64,000 nucleotides of DNA, taken from assembly GCA_964036045.1 (NCBI GenBank), contig OZ038389.1, forward strand, positions 36,970,912 through 37,034,911. The letters are read 5' to 3'. Every line of letters starts with the position of its first letter. Within the stretch, counting starts at the first letter, position 1. Below the pieces are notes generated by a model. It saw only the letters and a list, made by a program, of their open reading frames with translations. It had not been told where the DNA came from and searched no databases. Position numbers and translations under genes: made by a program. Below are positions 32,638-42,759 of this stretch, one piece after another. This DNA comes from Eutreptiella sp. 'Long Island Sound 2002' (lineage: Eukaryota; Euglenozoa; Euglenophyceae; Eutreptiales; Eutreptiaceae).

Positions 32638-35600
32638 TTTTTTTTTTTTTTTTAACTCGTGACCGAAGTTCCACCAAGTGTCCATTGAGAGTACACATAG
32701 CAGGTCATGGGTCAGTGACAGGGCCGACTTTGGGTATGGGTTTGGTATGACCTACCCTCACCAAGACGGCTGCGGCGGGGTGGCGGGAGGAACGAGTCCT
32801 GCGCCTTGCCCCACCCCTGTCGCCCCGTTTGCACGGGTATGCGCGTCCTCCCGGACCTCTCAGGGTGTTACAATCCAGTCAAGACTATGACATCGCCCAT
32901 GTCCTCCAGCGGGATTTCCATATCCTGGAGATCACTAGGAACCTCCGGCGCCTCTGTCCTCCGTTTCTTGTGTGTCTCGGGTGGGATCTCGTCCCGCAAG
33001 CGCTTCATGCGCTGTGCGGTGGCCCCCCGGATGTCCCGTCGGGGGTCCGACAAAGTCGTCCGCCGTAAGGCCGTAAGGGTCACCGCGTGCACTTGGGACA
33101 TATGCCGCCATTCGGATGCTTCTTCCGCTTGGATGCCGGTGGACAGCGAAACATGTGCCTGCTCCCAACACGAGGATGCCACGGCGAGCTTGCGCGACAC
33201 CGTGGACCGCGCCTCGGGGAGGACAGCTGTTCGCCACTGGCGGAAGCGTAGTCGGCGAGAATCCGCCATCCAGGACAAGTGGTAGACCGCCTGTTGCGCT
33301 TCTACATACCACCGCGTCGTATGTTCCTTGTAGAGGAAGTACGCTTGCCGGCACAAGTGCTCGTGGTGGTGTGCCAAGAAGAGGGACTTCTGTGTGACGG
33401 CTTGCCGGGCGAGTGCCTGCGCCACCTCTTCCAGGCAGAGTCGTGCGGCCTGCATTTGGGCGTGTAGCATGAGACGCCTAGCCTGTTCCAGGAAGGGTCC
33501 GGCATGAATTTCACGAGACTCGCGCGGCGGTGAGACCGGTGCCTGTGCCGGTGGCGGCGACGGTTCTCTGGGCCGTTTGCGCGGCGGTGCTACGTGGTGG
33601 TGCCGGGCCATGGCCTCCAAGACCCACGTGCGCTCGGCAGTGGTGACCGCTTGTGTCAATTGCCACCGAAGTTCCTCCACCGTGGGCGCAGTATCTGTGA
33701 AACGTGGCTCTGATGGCGGCGGGATCGACAGTACGCCTCTCACGTGGTTCCAAATGTTGCGGGCCGTAGGTTTAGCTACCTGCGGCAGGGCCCCAGCAAC
33801 AGGTGGGACAATGTGCGTGGGCCGCTTGTTGCTGACGAAAGTTGGGGCGTGCTGCAGCTTGTCAACGACCCACGCCTGCAATCGCTGGAATACGTGGAAG
33901 TGCCATGTGGCAACTACCACCCTCCAGTGCGCCTGGACTGGTAGGAAGGATCGTTGAAGGGAGTGTGGGAACTGCAAGCGGGTGCACATGCGCAGTTCGT
34001 CTGCGGACGCCGTTCGTCGCCACTTGGTCGCCTCCGGTTTCCATGTCTCCCATGCGTCGGTCCAAATGTCCCAAAACCGGGATTCGGAGGGGCATGACAA
34101 GAGGCACTCCTGCACTGCAAGGCCATGGCGCTGTCCACACCGTGGGCACAGCACCGGCCCGGTTTCCCAGGGTGCCCCATACCCCGGCAATCGCAGTGTC
34201 CCCCACAGCCATGGACCCCACTTATCTCGGTTGACCGCGCGCAAAGGCAGCCATGACGTCCAATGTGCCTCGTGTACCAGCTTCTGGGGGCGTGATTTGA
34301 TGATCCACTTACGGGCAGGGGACGGCATTACATGGCCGTTCAAGAGGATATCCGCGGGTGATGTGCTGCCCAGACCACGGCAAGGGTGCATGGTACTGCC
34401 CGCTCGGGCTGCGAGGTCGGCTAATTCGTTGCCAATCCTGTCCTGATAATCTTGCAAACTATGCGCCTTTTTAGGGTCCCGATGCCCACGTGCCCAACGT
34501 ACTTGGAGTGCCTTGGTGGAGATAAGCTGGTACGCTGCATCGTGCAAATCATAGTCGGACGATTGTGGGCTGGGTGGCTTGGAGACGCATCGAGCCGCAG
34601 CCCGGTTGTCAAGCACGATGGAGTCCCCCGGTTGGGCTAGGCACGCCGCGATCCATATGCCGTACATTTCTGCCCTATAAATCGTCTGCGGGCCCGGTAC
34701 TCTCGCTTGGATGCGCATAGGTCCGTTGACCACCCCTGTGCCAGCACGCCCTTCCAACAGGCTGCCGTCACTGTACCACGTCGACCCCGTGGGTTGCCCC
34801 TGTTGGTGCCAGGCACGGCCTGACTGCTCAACGTTGGGTTGCACGGGACTAGTGCCGCTCTTGGGACGCAGGGATTGGAGGTACTGGTGGGGTACAAGCG
34901 ACTCAAACCTGCAATCGTCGGAGTCCTCATCATCGAAGAGTGACTCGAGGTCATCGTGGGGCCGTTTGGGTGCCTTTCGACCTATCGATTGGCCGGCGCG
35001 TGGGAGGCGCCCCATTTCCATACCAAAGGACAGCAGGATTTTGCGGTACTTCTCCACCATGTGTGGGAGATGACCTGAGTTGGTGCGCCTCGTCATAGGC
35101 CTGTGTGGAACTCGCAAGGCCCGTTGGACTAGCTGAATAAGGGCGCATAAACCGGCCCAGGACGCACTGTGGAGGCCTAGTCCCCCTTCGGTGACGTCCG
35201 TGTAGAGGCGGTACTGCAGGTACTTTTCCACGCGGGGAGCCTGAAGGACAAACTCTTCGAAGGCGGTCTCCATGCGGTTGCCCCAACACACATCCCACAT
35301 AAAGAGACTCTTATACACCCACCTGGGGATGAGTACGGAATTGACGATTTGTGCCCGCTCAAAGCTTGTCAACGGGAGGATGGTGTATGCGGCTACCTGA
35401 GCTTGCAGGGCGGCGAAGAGCGCATCCCTAGCCTTGCCCCTATACCCTACACCGGCGATGGTGTGGCCCAAGTAGGTGAACATGGGATCCTTGAAGTCGA
35501 GGCGATGTGGTCCCCACCAGATGTGCTTTGCCTGCTGGGCACCCCCTGAGGTAGCGCCCGAGGACCGTGGTCTGTGGAAGTGATACACTTCTGTCTTGTT

Positions 35601-36014
35601 AGGATTGAACTGAATCCCAATCTGGGACCCCCAAGCGGAGAGGTCGGTGAGGAGTCGTTCCAATTCAGAATGATCTTTGACAATGATGGCAATATCGTCA
35701 ACATAAACGAATGTGTCCGGGTACTTGGCGATCAAACGCTTGATCAACAACTCATATACAATAGCGAACAAGAGCGGGGAGCAGGGGCATCCTTCTTTGA
35801 CGCCCCGCGTGGGCTTGAAGTATATCCGTTCTCCTTGTATGTCCGTGTATGTGTCAGTATGTGCATAGATCGTGCGGAAGGCGTTCACATAGTTCGGCGG
35901 GAGCCCGGCATGGTTCAGGATGGAGAAAATGGCTTCATGGATTGTGGACGGGAAGGCTTTGGCAACATCCAACAAAACCACAAAAGGCTCCCGGCCCTCC
36001 ATTTCGTGCTCGTC
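32638..36014 (-). mobile_element. 5'-truncated LINE with poly(A) tail and 16-bp target duplication
   Basis: The T-run 32638-32653 is the poly(A) tail of a minus-strand insert. ACTGCGCGTCCATTTG occurs directly on both sides (32622-32637 and 36015-36030). The insert begins inside the reverse transcriptase, so the endonuclease and any first ORF are missing: classic 5' truncation. It lies between the RT-RNase H gene and the B1 repeat of the surrounding tyrosine-recombinase element and is therefore younger than it. The last 53 bp before the tail match the mini-insert at 11311-11364. Confidence 0.92.
32868..36014 (-). CDS. LINE ORF2: reverse transcriptase plus RNase H (5'-truncated)
   Basis: The frame is open from the truncation point to the stop at 32868-32870; the first Met is at 36002 (1,044 residues) and is probably internal. 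RT motifs: VVLLDVAKAFPST (A, with Asp), RGVKEGCPCSPLLFAI (B), FVYVDD at about residues 97-102 (C), IQFNPNKTEV (D). RNase H follows at about 415-560 with WYSDGS, RAEMYGIW, VLDNRAAAR and GNELADLAA, giving all four acidic residues. Next comes LCPRCGQRHGLAVQECLLSC, a Cys/His finger common after RNase H in plant and algal LINEs, then a long basic tail. No stop or frame break is visible, so the insertion is young. An L1- or I-like clade is likely but unresolved. Confidence 0.9.
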   Translation of the reverse strand, partial: DEHEMEGREPFVVLLDVAKAFPSTIHEAIFSILNHAGLPPNYVNAFRTIYAHTDTYTDIQGERIYFKPTRGVKEGCPCSPLLFAIVYELLIKRLIAKYPDTFVYVDDIAIIVKDHSELERLLTDLSAWGSQIGIQFNPNKTEVYHFHRPRSSGATSGGAQQAKHIWWGPHRLDFKDPMFTYLGHTIAGVGYRGKARDALFAALQAQVAAYTILPLTSFERAQIVNSVLIPRWVYKSLFMWDVCWGNRMETAFEEFVLQAPRVEKYLQYRLYTDVTEGGLGLHSASWAGLCALIQLVQRALRVPHRPMTRRTNSGHLPHMVEKYRKILLSFGMEMGRLPRAGQSIGRKAPKRPHDDLESLFDDEDSDDCRFESLVPHQYLQSLRPKSGTSPVQPNVEQSGRAWHQQGQPTGSTWYSDGSLLEGRAGTGVVNGPMRIQARVPGPQTIYRAEMYGIWIAACLAQPGDSIVLDNRAAARCVSKPPSPQSSDYDLHDAAYQLISTKALQVRWARGHRDPKKAHSLQDYQDRIGNELADLAARAGSTMHPCRGLGSTSPADILLNGHVMPSPARKWIIKSRPQKLVHEAHWTSWLPLRAVNRDKWGPWLWGTLRLPGYGAPWETGPVLCPRCGQRHGLAVQECLLSCPSESRFWDIWTDAWETWKPEATKWRRTASADELRMCTRLQFPHSLQRSFLPVQAHWRVVVATWHFHVFQRLQAWVVDKLQHAPTFVSNKRPTHIVPPVAGALPQVAKPTARNIWNHVRGVLSIPPPSEPRFTDTAPTVEELRWQLTQAVTTAERTWVLEAMARHHHVAPPRKRPREPSPPPAQAPVSPPRESREIHAGPFLEQARRLMLHAQMQAARLCLEEVAQALARQAVTQKSLFLAHHHEHLCRQAYFLYKEHTTRWYVEAQQAVYHLSWMADSRRLRFRQWRTAVLPEARSTVSRKLAVASSCWEQAHVSLSTGIQAEEASEWRHMSQVHAVTLTALRRTTLSDPRRDIRGATAQRMKRLRDEIPPETHKKRRTEAPEVPSDLQDMEIPLEDMGDVIVLTGL

Positions 36015-36051
36015 ACTGCGCGTCCATTTGCCCCCCGCAACCGTCGCATCC

Positions 36052-37922
36052 TCAGTCCCCCACCTCCCTCCTGAACCTCCACGGGGGGCGAATCATCTCC
36101 ATCAGACCCATGTACTTCGTGTCGACGGCTCTTTCCCACATCTCATGACGCCTTGCTGCTTCGGCAATGGCCTGTTTTCGAGACTGGAAGCTCGTCTCCC
36201 TACTCAGGGGGTCGGCCGCGTTTAAAAAAGACGGCACCCTGAAGGACTCGACACTAACAGTACTCCAGCACCTGAGCCAAAACAGGCGCCGGAGTATTCG
36301 TTGCTGAGAGTGGGCATGCACCGACGCCCTCGGCGCATTAATGTGAGACCTAGCTACGTTGCTGTCCGAACCCACACGAACCCTCTCGAAACCACGATAG
36401 GACGCCACCTTGATAACAACGTACAGTGCATACAGCTCCGCCTGCTGCAGGGAGTCCACCCAGGGCGGACACACCTCCGACCGATGGTAATCCCCCCCTC
36501 CGACAATTCCCAGTCGAAAATGTTTGCCTTCCGGGGCTGCATCCACGAACACCTCCCAGGCCCCTCGTCCACCAGGCCCGGGAGGGTCACACCGCTGAGG
36601 GACACAAGAAAACAGGAGCACTGTCGCCACCCCTTTGCAGACCCCCCTCCCAAACACCCCCTTCCCACTCTGCAAACCTCGATATGCGCCCGCCAGGAAG
36701 GCGCCCAGACCCGCATTGGGCCTGCTCAGCTAGCACAATTTACCCAGGAGGCGTTCCATAGCCTTTGAGGGCAGGCGCCCTCTGCCCACCCCCCTGATCC
36801 ACGACCTGAACGCACCGACCAAGGCACCCACCGCATTGCTAATTGTCCCAGCTTTGGTGTCAATTTGCTTGCCAAATAAACCGAGGCGCTCAGTCGGATC
36901 CGGCTCGGATTTGGCCCCCACAATAAAACCGGCACGTCTCAGTCTTCGAATGCAGTCCCTCACAGCCCCCCTCAGACGACTCTTGCTCCTGCATGACAGT
37001 AAAATGTCGTCCAGATACACCCAACCCCGCACACCACGTCTCGACAAGGCCCCCCGGATAACAGATGAAACCAGCTTCTGACAGATCACAGGGCTATAAG
37101 CCCATCCGAAAGGCAGCCTTGCATATCGAAAACGCCTACCCGACCGCCCCCCCACCACAAAAGCACTGCGCCAGGCGGGGGGGAGGCGGATGCTCCAGTA
37201 AGCATTTTGCAGGTCCAGTTTCGCCAGAAAAACCCGGCACCTGCCCCCCCCACACGCCGAGGGCGCGCACGCCCCATCCAGTGGCGGATGGCTTCCAGCC
37301 CAGGGAGTCTGAATTTTGGGGGCTTCCGGGGGTCGCTTGCGTTGACTCTCCGCGCATCGAGAATGGCGCGGCATTTTAGCGCATTCTTCCATGTAAGGAA
37401 CATCTTCGCCGTCTCGGGTCGCTTCGTCCTGTGCAGACCCTTAGTCTCAGTTCTGAGGGACTCCGGCATTGCATCCACAGGCCCCGGCCTCCCCCCATGC
37501 GACTTTTCAACCCCCGTACTGCCCTCCCGCAACTGCCTCCGGTACACCCCCAGAAGGTCACGAGGGACCAGGCTGTTCCAGATCTTGTCCGACACTGTCA
37601 CACACCCTGCCTCCCCCACCCCCCGAGCAGCCATTTCCTCTGTAACCTCCCCCTCCTCGTCACTACTACTGTAGTACCCATCGTCCTCCTCGTCTAAGTC
37701 CCCCTCCCCGACTTTTGTCAACACACTGCACAGCGTATCCAGACCCTCCTCCCCACACTCCAGTCTGAGCACTGCCTCACCCATCCCCGTAATTAGGTTA
37801 CGCACCATCTCTTGTCTGTGCACCTTGACGCCCCGCATTTCGCTTATCGCCCTCGCCGCATCTCGCAACTGTCCTTGTAGCACTCGCACTCGGGGACACT
37901 GTCCTTCCTCGTTTTCGTGCAT
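36052..37922 (-). pseudogene. DIRS-type reverse transcriptase-RNase H (disrupted)
   Basis: A probable start is at 37922. The RT begins with KCRAILDARRVNAS and FRLPGLEAI. The frame then changes at a G8 run (37247-37254) to continue as FLAKLDLQNAYWSIRLPP, LPFGWAYSP and VYLDDILLSC. A single TAG at 36730-36732 interrupts LLGKLC and LSRPNAGLGAF; the remnant at 28560-29310 has Trp there, so TGG to TAG is likely. RNase H follows with VFVDAAPEG, QAELYALYVV, GSDSNVA and NAADPLSR, ending at 36052. No methyltransferase domain is visible. The two lesions make this copy inactive unless the G-run is a sequencing or assembly error. Confidence 0.85.
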
Positions 37923-38922
37923 TCTCACCCCCCTCAAGCGATCCCCCAGCAAGTCGGGAAGCTTCCCCGGCCGCGAAGGCGATTTCTCGGCGTATCCACG
38001 ACGGCCAGAAAGAGAGTGTGGAGCCCTGCTTTGTGCAGTAGCCTGGCTCTGCCCCCCCCCCCCACATGGGCCATGGTATTTTCCCCGAGCGGGTAAACTT
38101 CCACCTGGGGGGGGGGGGGGCTCGGTATACATCTGTGCGACTTTCGCTGACTTCCACCCCCCCCCATAGCATAATCGTTGTGAGTGGCGCCCCCATTTTC
38201 CGAAGCTGTGCCGCCCCCATCCTACGGAAACTGTGCCACCGGACAGTCTTCTTCCCCTCCCCCCTCTCCGGCAGGCTGACCAGCGTCTTCCCCAGCGCCT
38301 CCCTGGACTCGTGCCACGCCCCCCTGTCGGGGTGGAAACCCTTGAGTGCTCTGAGTTTCGCCAGGAACTGCAACCATTCTCGCACCCAGGGCCCGACTTC
38401 TTATCTCTGGGCCCCCCTCCTGGACTTTGTCCCAAAAAACCGCACTCCGTCATCTTCTTGCCCCACCCCACCCCCCGCCTCGGAGCCTCGCAGGCAGTGT
38501 CCCACCGATATGCACGCCAGCGCCACCGCCTCCCATTCCGCAAAGCTGGAGGCAGCCGCACACAGCTTGCACAGGTCCTCCAGCTGCGCCCACTCCTTCG
38601 CCTCCGCCCGCTGCTCTTTGCACCGCCGCTGTTCGACAGACATAACCAGGTACCAATCAGACTTCCGCACCACCGGGGCAAGCCACTCCATCTTCTCGGC
38701 CAGCCTCGCCGCAACTAGAACGAGCTTTGCGGCGCTCTCTGACAGGTCGCCCTGCACAACCTGCATGAGCCTGGCCTCCAGTACACCCCGAGCACCGTCG
38801 CCTGGCCGCATCCGCTCCAGCCTGGCCAGTCGCCTGAGCTTCCGCAGGTACCCGTCAAGGGTACCATCCTGCAGGCCCCGCACTGTCGTGGCATCAAAGG
38901 ACGCCCCGTACTCATCAGCCAT
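37798..38922 (-). pseudogene. Tyrosine recombinase (one in-frame stop)
   Basis: The product performs site-specific DNA integration of the circular cDNA in this element class. From the ATG at 38922 the frame has CLRGSE (first catalytic Arg), FFGTKSRRG (Lys loop), a TAA at 38401-38403, then on in the same frame HSFRRMGAAQLRKMGA (His-x-x-Arg), TTIMLWGG (Trp) and TDVYRAPPP (candidate Tyr nucleophile). The catalytic set is thus complete apart from the single stop. The frame ends at 37798 and its tail overlaps the RT start in another frame. It lies 5' of the RT, whereas the recombinase is usually 3' of RT-RNase H in elements I know. Confidence 0.8.
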
Positions 38923-39030
38923 CGCCGCCTCGAGTCTGTCGCGCGCGGCCGCCCACGGCCACTCGCGCTCGCACTCCTCGTCGCTCCTCGCGCCTCCTGC
39001 AGTCCCCTCTCCATCGTCATGGCTCCGCAG

Positions 39031-40116
39031 TCATTTCCTTCGGCCTTTGCACCCGTGCTTCTCCCTGTCGAACCACCAATGGTGGCCGCCACACTCTGGG
39101 CATGCCGTTTTTGGAGGGTTTTCGCAATTAACCCAGTCTCCTGTTTTCTTGCTGCGGAAGTGGCGCTTTCCGTCTATCCACTTGAACTCCGGCTGATTCA
39201 CGCTCCCCGGCGTGCCACCTCTGCTTTTGCGCTTTGAGTGGCGCCCCGACGAGCTGGAGCTTCCCGAAGACGAAGTATCAGACGCACTGTCGCTGCTACT
39301 GTCCGTGGACGACGAATCCGAGCCGGAGGACATGCGCCTCCCTTTTCCCCTCCGAGAGGACCGGCGTTCCTTCATCTCCTTCTTTTTCTCCTTTCGCCTC
39401 TGCTTTTTGGCCTTCTTCTTGTTCCTCTTTTTGATCTCCTTGATTTTTGCCTTGACCGCATCCTTACCCGACTTGTCGCAATCAAGGAGCAGCTGCCAGA
39501 CGTCGTCAATGATCGCAGACACCTCCGTCGTAGCCTCAGACTCCTCGGCCTCCATTAACCTTTCAACCAGGCGGCACAGTTTGACCGTCCACCGCGGGGC
39601 CCCGGGCCTCTTTCTCATCCACCTGGCATTTTTGAAGCTGGGCTCCTTATACGTCAGTTCGTCCTCCTCGTCCTCTTCAGCGGCGGCCGACCCCCCACCC
39701 CCCTCGCGCTCACCGGTTCCGGCGCCCGCCTCCTCGTCCAGAGCCATACCACTGTTGGTCTCGGGTTTTGCGCTCTTCCCCGGAGAGTGTCGTTCACCCT
39801 TGATCCCCACTCCGCCTCTCCTGCTCGCCGATTTTCCGGGCGGCTTGGCGATTAGGTCGCAGACAGCGAACCCGACGGCCGCCTCTTCCGCAGACAGGCT
39901 GAACGCAGTCACCTCCACTCCCCAGGCAAGTGTCAGCCCATACAGCAGCGCGTCGACGTACCGCTGCGGATCAGGGGATTGGAACGAGATCCCCAGCGTC
40001 TCATGGAACGTCCTGGCCAGCTTCACCGCGCTCCGACTGACTCCGTCCCGAGACCATCCCGCCACCCCCGCCACCAGCACCTCCGTACGATGCTGATGCG
40101 GTATCATACGGGCCAT
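39031..40116 (-). CDS. Gag-like protein of the tyrosine-recombinase element
   Basis: The intact 361-residue frame starts at 40116. It has an N-terminal globular region, an acidic stretch, a long Lys/Arg-rich then Ser-rich region, and near the C-terminus CPECGGHHWWFDREKHGC, a Cys/His knuckle suited to nucleic-acid binding. Position at the 5' end of the element and the knuckle support Gag. The stop is TGA at 39031-39033. The same frame then stays open through the recombinase start, so Gag and recombinase are separated only by that stop. Confidence 0.75.
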   Translation of the reverse strand: MARMIPHQHRTEVLVAGVAGWSRDGVSRSAVKLARTFHETLGISFQSPDPQRYVDALLYGLTLAWGVEVTAFSLSAEEAAVGFAVCDLIAKPPGKSASRRGGVGIKGERHSPGKSAKPETNSGMALDEEAGAGTGEREGGGGSAAAEEDEEDELTYKEPSFKNARWMRKRPGAPRWTVKLCRLVERLMEAEESEATTEVSAIIDDVWQLLLDCDKSGKDAVKAKIKEIKKRNKKKAKKQRRKEKKKEMKERRSSRRGKGRRMSSGSDSSSTDSSSDSASDTSSSGSSSSSGRHSKRKSRGGTPGSVNQPEFKWIDGKRHFRSKKTGDWVNCENPPKTACPECGGHHWWFDREKHGCKGRRK

Positions 40117-40228
40117 CCAGGGCGTCTGAATCAGGTGGGCCCATGCTATGGATTTTGCCGCGGGGTCCTCGTCTTTGAGACGTCTCCAGTCCCAAGCCCC
40201 ATCATTTTTGGCCGAGCCCCTTGGATGA

Positions 40229-40373
40229 CCCGATGTACCCCCGCCTTAAATTTATAAAAGGCTGAGGAGGGGAGGAGGGAAGAGGGGAAGCAGGACCAGG
40301 GATATGGGGGGGGGGGGTGCTGGGGGCCCGGTGGCAGAACTTTCGTTACCCCGCTGCGCTATACTAACTGCAG
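40229..40373 (-). repeat. 5' split repeat A1 of the tyrosine-recombinase element
   Basis: About 145 bp are nearly identical to 32397-32540. The G-run differs by one or two bases and one flanking base differs. It forms the 5' end of the element on the minus strand; unrelated sequence starts at about 40375. Confidence 0.88.
40251..40259 (-). promoter_or_regulatory. Candidate TATA box of the element
   Basis: The minus strand reads TTTTATAAA within repeat A1, about 135 bp before the Gag ATG. The identical copy in A2 is where a terminal promoter repeat would be expected. Promoter function is inference. Confidence 0.4.
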
Positions 40374-40374
40374 T

Positions 40375-42759
40375 CAAAACGTACGGTAGGGGTCACCATG
40401 ATGCCCCTAGGGGCCCCTAGTATCTCAAAGTATGGGTCTCTAGTACGGCCAGACGCTCAAATAGTTGCACTACGCGCGCACTGCGCACGCACTGCACTGC
40501 TCCCCCTGTGTCTAAAGCTGGTTAGACAGTATGCTTGGGGGGGGGGGGGGGTTGCGGTTACCCACATCCCCTGAAAATTGCAGTAAATTGTGGGGGGGAA
40601 CAGGGCGAAATTGTGCTGAAATTGCGGTATTCGGAAACATTTGAAAAAGTCTTGAAAGGTGTGCCTAATTGTTGGAGGTCTGTGGATGGATGGTCTTAAT
40701 TCCTAGAGACCTAGAGCCGGATGTCGTCAATCAGCAAGACACCCGCACCTGAGCTGTGTTTCAGTGCTTTTGAGAGAAACTCGAGAATGCACATCAGAGT
40801 GGGGCTACAGCGCCTGCTAAGAGCGCATCCAAAGACCGGGAACCGGAAGTGATGTGAATGTCATACAACATGTGCATTTGCATCTGTTCCACATGTTATC
40901 GAATTGTGGGCTTGTCCCCGGCACAAGCCTCATCCTCACTGTTGCCTATGCTTTTGGTTCTGCCTTTGGTGAGGGCCAGACCTTTCCGGTTCTTCAGTTT
41001 GTTGTGGCGCATCAAAAGTTGGTTGTGGCATTGGTTATTGAAATGTGGGAGCTCCTGGTTATTTGATCCCAATCTTCTTGGATGCAAAGGATGTAGCCCA
41101 ATCTGCCCAGAGCTGATCTAGCACTCATTTGTGATGGGAATACACAACACTCCACCATTCTACTGAGTCTGCATTGCCCTCAGATCGTGTCCGGATTTCT
41201 GTCAATTCTGAGACAACCAGGAATTAACAGCATCCACCCAGAGACCTCCAGGAATTGACAACATCCGCCCAGAGACCTCTAGGAATCCATGGCTTGGATG
41301 AAGTCATTCCAGTTCAGAGATCCGTCTTCCATGCTGCATTGACGGCGGACCCACGGGGTGCACTTAAGCATGACACTGCAGAGCTAGACAACAATACACA
41401 ATGGTGATGCCATAACCTGCAAACAGCGCTTGAGGATGAAAATGCGTGTGTCAGTTATCCTCTGCATCAGACAAAGATGTTGGCAAAACCTGGTGTTGAG
41501 TAACCAGGGGTCCTCATATTGCACAAATTGATGCCAGCACCAAGCTATGATGTGCGAGGAGAAGTCGAAAATCAGAAGGGATACCGTTACACCGAGGATT
41601 TGCAGAGACCAGGGAAGACATGTCCTCCCACAAACACACAGGCAGCACATACTGCAGACTGCATTTCCTGGCACATGTGCATGTACATCAATGTAATGGT
41701 GTTGCGGCACCACCAACAAACCCAGCGGCGGGAGCAAGGGCATCAAATAATGATAAGAGATCACCACACGTCCAAATAATGTGTAAACAACGGGCAATGG
41801 GCGACATGCATTATCTCGTTCAAAAGATCATGCAAGTAGTAGCAGAGGAAGGGGGTTTACAAGCCCTGCATTAAGGAGCAATACCCAGTGGCACTTTGTG
41901 ACTGATTGAAACGACTTGTAGTGACAAACAGGAGTGCCATGGTTTCGGCCCAATGTGGCCCGATGGGGTATTGCAAGGAGTGGGGGATTTCACGGAGGGG
42001 GGGGGGGGGGGTAATAATGCAATAACGTACACACACAATTGCACAGGTCTTAATATATTGCTTCCTGAGGTGGTCTTGGCTCCGTGGCACCGGCAATGGC
42101 ATTGGCAACGGCATTGGTTGAAGGCCCAGGGGGGCAAAGGGCCTCGTGCTGTGGCAATGATGGCTTCCAATGGCACTAGCATTGGCAGAGGTACTGGGAA
42201 TGGCGTTGGCAGCGGCACTGGCAAAGCCAGTGGTCATGCCCTGAGGAGGCACTGGTGCCGTTAATGAGAGTAATGAGACTGTCCCCGTCAGCGAGAGGCG
42301 TATGGGGCGAAAAATCCAACTTCTGTTTTTTCATTCTGACCCTTAAGATGAGTCACTGAGACCCTCCCCATCCACTTTAGGAGCCTTCTTTGCTCCGAAT
42401 GCTTGGTTGTTAGGGGTATTGGGCCCCACTTTGTGGTTTGTGGCAAAATTCGGCCTTTATAACGGTCGATGGGGCCACTGGTGGCTGTGCTAGTCGTCTT
42501 GGCAGTTTTACGGACTCGGGTCATGGTAATCGACGTTGGACAGTCCCAAATCTGATTGCTGGTGTCAGACTCGCCCCTGAGACTTGAATCTCGCTGGTAA
42601 ACCCTGACAATCTATGGTTTTGGCCGCCGAGGGGCCAGGGCCACCAGATCTGTGGCTTGAACAACAAACACCCAAATGGGCACCAAGCGCTCCCCTTTGA
42701 AATCTGCCCCCTGGAGTGCGACGGCTCCGCTGGGGAACCCCGCCCAGATCCCAACGTCG
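40375..42759. other. Unassigned with short repeats
   Basis: 40385-40500 resembles 4885-5000 (GGTCACCATGATGC, AGTATGGGTCTCTAGTACGG). G-runs lie at about 40538-40552 and 41997-42011. 41220-41290 holds a short duplication (CAGAGACCTC, AGGAATTGACA). 42090-42240 is a GGCACTGGCAATGG-type hexamer/dodecamer minisatellite. No gene is supported. Confidence 0.4.

Larger units (their letters stand above)
32246..40373 (-). mobile_element. Split-direct-repeat tyrosine-recombinase retrotransposon (DIRS/PAT-like)
   Basis: Read on the minus strand, the order is A1 (40373-40229), gag, YR, RT-RNase H, B1 (32608-32540), A2 (32540-32397), spacer, B2 (32314-32246). The ~145-bp A repeats and the 69-bp B repeats are nearly identical pairs. 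This A1-ORFs-B1A2-B2 layout is the split direct repeat known from PAT and Ngaro elements, which integrate through a tyrosine recombinase rather than an integrase. Without the nested LINE (32638-36014) and one copy of its target duplication, the element is about 4.7 kb, a normal size. YR and RT-RNase H each carry stops, so this copy is not autonomous. Confidence 0.85.

Noticed and set aside
38066-39196. 376-codon + strand frame
   Set aside because: It lies antisense to Gag/recombinase, whose motifs are clear; composition mirrors the coding strand. The same holds for + frames at 39212-40096 and 33577-34446.
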